The position numbers and the translations under genes were made by a program. A DNA stretch of 58,925 nt. Source: Candidatus Kapaibacterium sp. Lineage in GTDB: Bacteria > Bacteroidota > Ignavibacteria > Kapaibacteriales > WFXC01. Below the pieces are notes generated by a model. That model made no database searches, was not told where the DNA came from, and worked only from the letters and a program-made list of their open reading frames with translations. This document shows positions 53,701 to 58,925 of this stretch, piece by piece (positions within the stretch are counted from its first letter, which is position 1; each line of letters starts with the position of its first letter). Location: positions 1 through 58,925 of the forward strand of contig JALWJX010000050.1 of assembly GCA_026996895.1 (NCBI GenBank), written 5' to 3'.

Positions 53701-55422
53701 CAGATCCGGATGCGTTTCTGTCCCTTGCAGCGGGAGATTTGTTCCATTATTGGGATACATCACAACGCCACTGGCAACGTTGACCGTCATAATCCCGGTC
53801 ACCAGCCCACTGGATGGACAATTCCCGGTAAACGTAATGGTTGCTATTGCCTGTGCACCAGCCGCAATAGTACCGCTGTAGCTGGACGAAAACTGTGCAT
53901 TAGAAAAGACCAATCCATTGACAGTGATAGCATTCGCACCAACATTCACCAGTGTTATTGTCCGCGTTGCCGTTCCGCCATCCGCATCAACGCTGCCAAA
54001 GTCTAACGGTGATGATGCAATCACAGCGATCGCATCGTAGTGCTGTGTAGCGATCGAGGGAACAGAGCTCACCACCGGTGGCAAATTATTGTACGTGATC
54101 AACTTCGTATTCGCATTCGCATTGGCATCCTGCACTTCATTGCCCGGTGTCACATTGCCGTTGAACACCAGGTAATTGTTCGGCGCGTTCTCATCAGCAT
54201 CGTTAATCAATCCTACCGTAGCGGATTGGTTCGTGTTATTTGTTCCGCTGCCATAGCTGAACCGAATGCCATTACCCGAAGCCATCAACGTCAGCTCAAA
54301 CGTAATAAAGCTGGTCGCCGTCCCCCATTCCATTGAGCGCCACCGCACTTTGAATTCGGAGCTGTTGCCTTCATAGGAAACCGCCCCATTATTGCCAACG
54401 CGCAGATCATCCCAGAGCACTGCCAGCATCGGTGTATTGTTGAATTCCCAGTTTTCAGGATCGTTCAATGGCACACTGGACAGTGAGGATGGAAAGCTAT
54501 TGTTGTAGCCCAGCGCAACCCATCCATTGGATGAAATTTTCACCTGATTGTATGGCTGCCCATTGAAGTAGAAGGTAAACGGCAAATTGATGGCACTGCT
54601 GAGTGCATCGTCTGTACCGGCACCAAAGACCACATTTGCCAGATCCAATCCCGGATTGGCAATTCCAGTGCTGTTATTGGAGAACACGTACATTCCGATA
54701 TTAGCCGTAGGTGCCGGCGCCGTGATCGTAATATTGTCAAGCGCGATTTCATCTCGGGCACCACCAGTTACATCATCCCCTGTCCATCGCAGGTAGAAAT
54801 ACCCGCCATTGGGGATGTTAATACCGGTAATATTGACTGTCCGCGTTGCGCCGAGTACAAATCCCAGTGCATCGCTGTTCCCCGGCGTTTCATAGTGAGC
54901 GGCTGCGACAGTGGTATAGGTTACATTGTCGTCAGAATACGAAAAATCCAGTTGATAAATGGAATTCTGGTCATTATTGACATAAATTTCGTAACTCACA
55001 TCGAGTTCCGTGATTGCCTGCCCCGTGTTGTTCTGGATTCGCAGCGTCAGTGTTCCGGGTGTGAAATCGCTACTGGAGGGTTGAATCATAAACCGATAAT
55101 CGCCACCACCAGCATCCAGGGCATATAAACCACCCGTTGACACTCCCCCAGTTGACACCCCTCGAGCAAAATCTCCGCTGGTCTGCGTCCCTCTGAAATT
55201 CAGATTTCCTGTTGACAACCCTGTAATTGCCCAGTCATCAGAGTCCAGTTGTCCAAATCCCGGCGTTGGAGTAAACCCCGCTCCTCGCCATCCATTAAAG
55301 TCAATCGTTACGGCCGTGTTAAACGCCGAAATCTGCACCTGTGCCTGGAGGTTCGACACCAGCAGCAGATTCAAAGCGACGATTCCAACGAATCCCACGA
55401 GAAAAGCCGTTACACGTTTCAT
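47782..55422 (-). CDS. Giant secreted choice-of-anchor-D repeat protein with T9SS sorting domain
   Basis: The 2546-residue protein has a signal peptide (VTAFLVGFVGIVALNLLLVSNLQAQ). Residues about 25-240 form a domain typical of T9SS cargo N-termini (TIDFNGWRGAGFTPTP near the start and DEIALDNITITA at its end), followed by a region like those of surface adhesins. The rest is a chain of about eleven ASH/choice-of-anchor-D Ig-like domains, each with a DFGxVxVG-type first strand and TVTNNG second strand (DFGNVQLNDVAQQTITVTNN, DFGNVFVGQSAQ, EFGDVRVGEVSN, NFGSLPVGRSRE). The last 95 residues form a T9SS-like sorting domain (MPVQGSARITYV through YPVTVAK). AAGGAG precedes the start at 55422; an upstream in-frame ATG at 55497 lies before this site. 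A strong terminator ends the transcript. Confidence 0.88.
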   Translation of the reverse strand: MKRVTAFLVGFVGIVALNLLLVSNLQAQVQISAFNTAVTIDFNGWRGAGFTPTPGFGQLDSDDWAITGLSTGNLNFRGTQTSGDFARGVSTGGVSTGGLYALDAGGGDYRFMIQPSSSDFTPGTLTLRIQNNTGQAITELDVSYEIYVNNDQNSIYQLDFSYSDDNVTYTTVAAAHYETPGNSDALGFVLGATRTVNITGINIPNGGYFYLRWTGDDVTGGARDEIALDNITITAPAPTANIGMYVFSNNSTGIANPGLDLANVVFGAGTDDALSSAINLPFTFYFNGQPYNQVKISSNGWVALGYNNSFPSSLSSVPLNDPENWEFNNTPMLAVLWDDLRVGNNGAVSYEGNSSEFKVRWRSMEWGTATSFITFELTLMASGNGIRFSYGSGTNNTNQSATVGLINDADENAPNNYLVFNGNVTPGNEVQDANANANTKLITYNNLPPVVSSVPSIATQHYDAIAVIASSPLDFGSVDADGGTATRTITLVNVGANAITVNGLVFSNAQFSSSYSGTIAAGAQAIATITFTGNCPSSGLVTGIMTVNVASGVVMYPNNGTNLPLQGTETHPDLAVSGTLNFPQTLVGSSTSLTITLTNNGTSAWSGTLSLTGTGAASFSVNPAIVTVNPGQSVDVTVTFAPTGAGHAAAADPMTWIADYSGVQLVVPEGNQTCNGGADIATLNVSAQSLAPRVSIAVPLSTDVPGNQSVPTLDLGNRIFGPSAGNPSVPESFSEQFLVKNTGSADLTIAAITNLNSGNLNDRFSATAVLVTGSTNLAPGDEAVYRVTYTPQVTSSDFPWSQGTSFGVKPSVETGATSYSFDAVITNNSQPVPTDAGFWHNYANGAGSTFGASENLSQAGTLNATIRLHRGFLRAIKAQANSSEQAPINTAGVPKLNGSGLVIREGGVDVPATDVGDAGVDLEVTSYWGAVNDLLPWGGMVTFAGTPGKTSFYIVNNGNAVATFYVRQSIFENGVPSAAFTLDGPFASSGVSYQSVTINGESYVQFTLEPLYSQDPADPANNLSYVRFDVVFSPTRANTPDLNNIGADRIGTIEILTDANLPTGAAQSANLMNTYSINVVGHVKYYDPAMHVGTAIADNVDFGKHELADATSSDKPLGYYAPAEELARRGVSIPTYFGVRDTVIVYTLVNHGNAPMQLSAGDIQAFALTGAPGAFHVVKVTTPELIAAAGGSAPADAVFPFDLQPLGWTGTPSPSASTALVIWVHYDAGTRSTGSVGVSNGVVRLVQSFVGVEFPTVELQYSAFGEGIRPFPVVDPNATGVSDVVIDGGYTRPAPVYRAWREAIYDNYCGLLGAPANRDTVHLHLTVGNGIPAPTSVGNVNDGAVTPVYLYFDQAQVYQLGGPGNNVFVPALSDDFSIDYNTPAVIRDALGNPVSTVDLNATPVVELPAYHTLSFDVIFRPSQLMPPSVGSLRGVVRIPHSNRNNDVDFTYDGDVYKYLELIVEGSSLRPALRTELGNFAHLSFGANYLPPNAMVNFDLPYPYRPGVFSGDSNFVAITLRNSQETGNTPTGADFSTGKIGIKAIFIEGVDFPDFEIVGFDLPSGVSEPNPVAYPVDPVMLGALGAGKSFIQWVADLGGGATIGTPYVLDIHGVDGKPAVNLYIHFKPRPFVDGQRKAKRHAVLRIITTDICQPEIVFNLEGTALFADVAVDPPQIDFGNVQLNDVAQQTITVTNNGNFPAYFETLTLPGMSGGPLYSHQFDYLNLGFDLYANQPNAYNLIGDTQTPLLPGQSRTLVVEFSPTQVGRRDAQLDVTYIPDVPPTVGVNVLQVPITGKGVNPVTLSLDPSNGILDFGNVFVGQSAQLTLQLINNGDADVTVQLPPASVGPFSHDAGSGSVVVAANSSLDITFTFTPTALGSASASFTFYSPDAMGDQYYEVTCVGNGISAAAFSNDMIDFGAVRVFTEASSELYIDNSGGAYDVVAVFNGIGGPNNSEYRVEYQGTELQAGDVIPVLAGESSDPIIVTFAPNVLPEDPSQPNIRTAQLNFTLDGASVTIDLSGDGAVPQIEFSGADIVNGVLDFGTVDKTVGAQRTVTVTNIGRYPLAITQLAIIGAHADAFQLAAPSGIEVGAGESFDVVVTLLPGDELDITDARLIAESNSIQPRSVELRGLRAVPGVALSSTSVEFGDVRVGEVSNQVLTIRNATGLPVEVRGLSLSGPAQADFTIVSVSEQLPTTLQGGEEVVVTLRFVPTEAGDKFARLYVETNTGQAEVQLYGRAVAPGVALSAQTLNFGSLPVGRSREMSLSITNTGTAPLVVYSVKVEGEDAEMFRADNTVGFTLQPGASQTVRVTFTPLSSGLKYAFLRFVTDEYGVISATLMGIGGAPEISVASTLDFGEVTPNSFRELQLTVTNNGDAPLEISEALIVGPAQDEFNIQTPTPILIASGSTGMLTIRFAPTTGGEKQATLRLINNTGVPAEVQLVGRATVTSVDTEQPADVAETAILRVDPMPVQGSARITYVTSQAGAVRLALYDAAGREILRLYEGVVTAGQHMLTVELPAGIASGSYFLRMDAGGSTVTYPVTVAK

Positions 55423-55624
55423 AGGCAAAACTCCTTTTTCTATACACACACCATTAAATTGCGCCATCATTCTGCACATTTTTATACACTTCACCACTTT
55501 CCAAAAACCATTGGGTGCAGTAGGAAGGGTAACCTAACGTACGGTCTTTGTGCCCTGCTTTTTACATTTAACGGAAACGTAAATTTACAACTTTTTTCGC
55601 TCATACGCAAACATTGTCAACTTT

Positions 55625-55933
55625 TCACCATCGCAGCAGCTGCACTTCATCGAAATAAACCGTTTGCCGCGTTCGGAACAATGCCAGAATAATCGCCAAT
55701 CCAACGGCCGCTTCAGCCGCAGCAACTGCCATTACAAAGAGCACCAGAATCTGTCCGCTAATATCGCCCAGATACGCTGAAAACCCAATCAATGTCAGAT
55801 TCACCGCATTGAGCATCATCTCAATACTCATAAAAATCACGATGGCATTTCGGCGAATAATCACGCCCACCATTCCAATAAAAAAGAGCACGGCTGATAG
55901 CAGCAAAAAGTATTCCAGCGGAACGGTTTTCAT
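55625..55933 (-). CDS. nuoK: NADH-quinone oxidoreductase subunit K
   Basis: The 102-residue inner-membrane protein has three helices, and the two conserved Glu residues lie in [11 protein letters not shown] and [11 protein letters not shown]. It forms part of the proton channel of respiratory complex I. Its ATG overlaps the TGA of nuoJ. The next minus-strand gene is the unrelated giant secreted protein, so the usual nuoLMN neighbours are missing. Confidence 0.95.
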   Translation of the reverse strand: MKTVPLEYFLLLSAVLFFIGMVGVIIRRNAIVIFMSIEMMLNAVNLTLIGFSAYLGDISGQILVLFVMAVAAAEAAVGLAIILALFRTRQTVYFDEVQLLRW

Positions 55934-56499
55934 CCGACTACCTGCTCCTCCCGTTTCTGAATCGCCTTCGTCTCTACGGAAGCACCTGGTATTTCCAGTT
56001 TCTTCTTTGCCAGTACAATGGCTCCTACAACGGCAACGAGAAGCAACAGAGAAACAGCTTCAAAAGGAAAAAGATACGTCGTAAAAAGCTCTCGTGCCAG
56101 TGCACCAATTGTACCGATCTCTGCCGCTTTTGCCGCCATTTCCGGATATGCAATCGGTACCGCTGTAAGCGCTACAGCCAAAAATAAAAGCAGCAAGCCT
56201 CCAAAGACCAGTGCAAAAATCGCCCGTGGCTGAAAGCGTTCAGCCAACTGTTCCTCTTTGCCAAGATTCAGGAGCATAATCACAAAAAGAATGAGCACCA
56301 TAATAGCGCCCGCATAAACCAGAATCTGCAATACTGCCAGCACCTGCGCACTCAAAAACAGATACAGCGCTGCCAGCGACGCAAAGTGCAGAACCAAAAA
56401 AAGTGCTGCGGCAACCGGATTTCGCCTCGTGATCGTTGCCACCGCACTTCCAATCGCCAAGATTGCAATCAGCACAAACAGTATCAACTCGCCACTCAC
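55930..56499 (-). CDS. nuoJ: NADH-quinone oxidoreductase subunit J
   Basis: The protein of about 189 residues has five hydrophobic helices with the NuoJ hallmark [18 protein letters not shown]. It is a membrane-arm subunit of complex I. The GTG at 56499 (start [17 protein letters not shown]) was chosen because the -7 promoter element lies 32 bases upstream; an in-frame extension to 56763 crosses that promoter and has unrelated composition. It is coupled to nuoK by ATGA. Confidence 0.93.
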   Translation of the reverse strand: MSGELILFVLIAILAIGSAVATITRRNPVAAALFLVLHFASLAALYLFLSAQVLAVLQILVYAGAIMVLILFVIMLLNLGKEEQLAERFQPRAIFALVFGGLLLLFLAVALTAVPIAYPEMAAKAAEIGTIGALARELFTTYLFPFEAVSLLLLVAVVGAIVLAKKKLEIPGASVETKAIQKREEQVVG

Positions 56500-56530
56500 G
56501 GTCGTATCTCTTTTTCGTTTCCTCAAACTG

Positions 56531-56560
56531 CAAAAATACGGATTTTCTCCAACTGCACAA
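56531..56560 (-). promoter_or_regulatory. Bacteroidota-type promoter (TTG ... TATTTTTG) for nuoJK
   Basis: On the minus strand TTG is followed after 19 bases by TATTTTTG (56531-56538), an exact fit to the -33/-7 consensus, with the nuoJ GTG 32 bases downstream. Of the candidates in this window it has the clearest pair of elements. Confidence 0.75.
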
Positions 56561-56738
56561 GTGCAGTCCCCATCACCCCAGCGACGCAGTTGCAGCACTG
56601 CAAAACGCCATCTGTCAGAATCAAGATCGAACTCATCTCCATCACGCATAAGACAACACGACATCCTCCAACTGATGGAACATCGCCTCGCCCTTGCCAT
56701 CGTGGTCAGACAGCAGTCATCTGCAAAATTCCTGCTTC

Positions 56739-58886
56739 TTACTTCTGCTGTCTCTTTTGCCACAATTGCAATTCCCGAATCGTTCCTCCCTCCCGATCCA
56801 CACCGATGCCATAGCTTCCCGCAGGCGGCACCGGTACCGTGGATTTGCCATCGGGCATCGGCGTCCGCCAGCGGCTATTGTTCTGAAACACCGTACCACC
56901 AGCAATTCCCGCCATCGGACGATATTGATCCTGCCCACCCAGATCCAGAAACAGTCCGATGGAACGCAACCAGTAAAAGTAAGCTGTCAACGGAGAATAC
57001 TGCTGCGCATACTGATAGGGTGTTGCCGCCCCAAACATATTTTTGAACGCACCGAACACATATTCATCATCGCCACCAAGTTCAAAAAAGAATGCCTGTG
57101 ATCGGATCTGGGAAACCCCAAAGGAAATTTTCTTTGCCCGATAGAAATCATTCCCGCTCCGATCCAGAAAGAACGCAACGGTACAATCCCAGCCAAATCC
57201 CAATGCCGCACCCATTGTCTCAAACAGCTCGTGCCGATCGTCACCCGCTTCCTCGATCAACGCACCGATCGCAAAGTGCGCGCCAGAAGCCTGGGTAAAG
57301 TAACACGACTCATATCGGTCATTTCCTCCTTCATCCAGCAAAATGCCGACGCCAAACCAGTACGCCGTTCCCATCGACCAATTGCCTGACACGTACCGAT
57401 CATCACCGGCAAGATCCACCAACACGCCCAGTCCTCCTGCCCAGCTATGTCCATCGGAACCATCGCCACGGCGTCCGCCACCGAATCCCTGTGCACTGCT
57501 GATATTGACCCTGTAATCCGAATGGTAATCCCCGCGATTAAAAGTCGCCGCCCACGGTTCCGCATAATAAAAATCGCTGCCGGTATAATCAACCAGAATG
57601 CCGATGCCGCCGAATTCCCCATCTCCCTGTCCATTTCCCAAAATCCGGTATTCATCCTTCCCATCCAGATCCAGCAACACGCCAATGCCCAGCATTCCCG
57701 ATCCCTGAGCGATTGCACCCGCAGCGAACTGATCGTCCCCCGCTTCATCAACCAGCACTCCCATCCCTACCTGCCCGCTTCCCTGCGTAATGTTGTGGCT
57801 CTGGTATCGATCATCACCACGACAATCCCATAACACCCCAATACCGAGAATTCCGGCGCCGAAACTCACATCTTCGGTGGTCTCATACCGATCATCGCCG
57901 GCAAGATCGATCATCACCGACACCGGATTCTGAAGTGCTACCGCCCCGGCGCCGCTGCCATAATACGTATCATTGCCTCCAAAGTCCACGACAAGCAGCG
58001 GGTGATCCGACCGGAGCGTATCATTGCCGCTTCCGCCCAGCAGAATTTCTCCCAGGGGTGTTTCCAGCCGTAGTTGAAAGGAGGATGGTATCCAGAAGGG
58101 ACGCATCGTATGCACAAACGCTTCCGTTGCCGCTACACTTTTGATCGCTGCATACAGAAAAGCATGCCAGTCGACTGCCTCCATTGCATCATCAATTTCG
58201 GGATAGTACACCGTACCATCCGACTGGGTAGTATGCAGATCCCGAATCCGAACAACGCGAGCAGCAACGTCTGCTGGCACCTTCCGCATTGCAACCTGAT
58301 ACCAGGACACAGCATCAGCCAGATTATGCAGCAGCAGTGCCAGCGACCGCTGCACCGTTTCTGGTAGCAAAGAATCGACTGCCTGCACAAAGCGATCCCA
58401 CGGTTTTTCAGTATTCACATAGTTTCCTCCAAACGGAGGACGATACGGTAATCGCTTTCCCAGTTGCCACAACCGGATCAGCGCATTCTCCAGCGAAAAT
58501 TGATCGGTATACTTCGTCACCACATTAGCACTATAAGGGCGAAATCCGGTTACCCATCGATCAACGGTCAGAAAGTAGAGCGCACGGTAAACGCCATCGG
58601 CATTATTGAGTCGGCGTTCTGGATCCAGGTACGTTGCCGCTGCTTCAGAAAAACTTTTGGCAAACTCATAAATACCCATCGGGTGTCGCCACAGGTCTAA
58701 AAAGAACGGCAACCGATATGGAAGCCGCCGGGGATCTGGCATCCGGACCCACCGAGCCTGCGGTGTAAAGCCCAGCGAATCTCGCGTCCATCCAACCGAA
58801 TGCAACAATGAATCCAGAAAATCCTGCGACGGCGCCATCGCAAAGTTCAATCCCCAGAGAGCAATCAGAACCAGAAGCGTTCGCAT
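56739..58886 (-). CDS. Exported protein with about twelve GDDxY repeats (RTX-like), unrecognised
   Basis: The 715-residue protein has a signal peptide (LLVLIALWGLNFAMAPSQ). Residues about 25-275 are helical with no known domain. From about 280 to 660 comes a tandem repeat of about 26 residues, with a core of the form IGVLVDxxGDDxY followed by a Gly-rich turn (GAGILG, GSGQVG, GSGMLG). The first unit holds an RTX-like LLGGSGNDTL. Asp- and Gly-rich turns at fixed spacing suggest a calcium-binding beta-roll or solenoid; this is inference. The ATG at 58886 follows GAGGAG, and an in-frame GTG at 58895 is unlikely. Some central repeats carry insertions. It could be a surface or secreted structural protein. 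Confidence 0.7.
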   Translation of the reverse strand: MRTLLVLIALWGLNFAMAPSQDFLDSLLHSVGWTRDSLGFTPQARWVRMPDPRRLPYRLPFFLDLWRHPMGIYEFAKSFSEAAATYLDPERRLNNADGVYRALYFLTVDRWVTGFRPYSANVVTKYTDQFSLENALIRLWQLGKRLPYRPPFGGNYVNTEKPWDRFVQAVDSLLPETVQRSLALLLHNLADAVSWYQVAMRKVPADVAARVVRIRDLHTTQSDGTVYYPEIDDAMEAVDWHAFLYAAIKSVAATEAFVHTMRPFWIPSSFQLRLETPLGEILLGGSGNDTLRSDHPLLVVDFGGNDTYYGSGAGAVALQNPVSVMIDLAGDDRYETTEDVSFGAGILGIGVLWDCRGDDRYQSHNITQGSGQVGMGVLVDEAGDDQFAAGAIAQGSGMLGIGVLLDLDGKDEYRILGNGQGDGEFGGIGILVDYTGSDFYYAEPWAATFNRGDYHSDYRVNISSAQGFGGGRRGDGSDGHSWAGGLGVLVDLAGDDRYVSGNWSMGTAYWFGVGILLDEGGNDRYESCYFTQASGAHFAIGALIEEAGDDRHELFETMGAALGFGWDCTVAFFLDRSGNDFYRAKKISFGVSQIRSQAFFFELGGDDEYVFGAFKNMFGAATPYQYAQQYSPLTAYFYWLRSIGLFLDLGGQDQYRPMAGIAGGTVFQNNSRWRTPMPDGKSTVPVPPAGSYGIGVDREGGTIRELQLWQKRQQK

Positions 58887-58925
58887 GCCCGCCACTCCTC
58901 AATTTCACCACCGACACGGGCGCAA

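Noticed and set aside
56500-56763. Upstream extension of nuoJ
   Set aside because: It contains the -7 promoter element and residues unlike any NuoJ N-terminus; translation from the GTG at 56499 is preferred.

Overview
The window looks like a chromosomal segment of a Gram-negative bacterium of the Bacteroidota/Chlorobiota (FCB) group, perhaps an Ignavibacteria- or Kapabacteria-like lineage. The evidence is four very large secreted proteins ending in type IX secretion (T9SS) sorting-like domains, many outer-membrane beta-barrels, Kdo/LPS and lipoprotein-maturation genes, and several start sites preceded by the Bacteroidota-type -7 promoter element TAnnTTTG. The phylum-level placement is inference from gene content. 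No insertion sequence, integrase, CRISPR array or rRNA was seen. One tRNA (Lys, UUU) is present.

Layout: 1-447 is the end of an unrecognised gene and its terminator. 446-5522 (minus) is a tight five-gene operon: M28/glutaminyl cyclase-like lipoprotein, prmA, Ppx/GppA phosphatase, outer-membrane protein, anti-sigma ATPase. 5554-9500 (plus) is kdsC, two YtxH proteins, an EamA transporter and lnt. 9478-11625 (minus) is a TPR histidine kinase. 11945-15400 and 19452-27977 (plus) hold three giant secreted proteins (Asp-box, choice-of-anchor D, IgGFc-binding). Between them on the minus strand lie dxs, tRNA-Lys and a membrane protein with three winged-helix-like modules. 28006-32832 (minus) has gatB, a double-OmpA-domain protein and two envelope or unknown genes. 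33043-37185 (plus) has a small barrel protein and an M1 peptidase fused to a barrel-like C-terminus. 37404-39966 (minus) is a redox/sulfur operon (DUF3365 heme protein, two exported rhodaneses, Crp/Fnr, thioredoxin). 40008-41838 (plus) is plsC-gatC-kdsB. 42061-44384 (minus) is an ECF sigma factor, an anti-sigma factor fused to an outer-membrane barrel, and a lipoprotein. 44672-47617 holds an outer-membrane protein, a DUF2892 protein and thiI. 47782-55422 (minus) is a 2546-residue choice-of-anchor-D protein. 55625-56499 (minus) is an isolated nuoJK pair. 56739-58886 (minus) is a protein built of about twelve GDDxY repeats.

How the genes relate: most of the window serves the cell envelope. It covers LPS Kdo supply (kdsB, kdsC), phospholipid and lipoprotein acylation (plsC, lnt), periplasmic heme/rhodanese chemistry, surface proteins probably exported by T9SS, and envelope signalling. 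The most unusual items are the anti-sigma/outer-membrane barrel fusion with its ECF partner, the GDDxY repeat protein, the membrane protein with three winged-helix-like modules, and the DUF3365-rhodanese-rhodanese-Crp-thioredoxin operon. Six start/stop ATGA overlaps show how compact the operons are.
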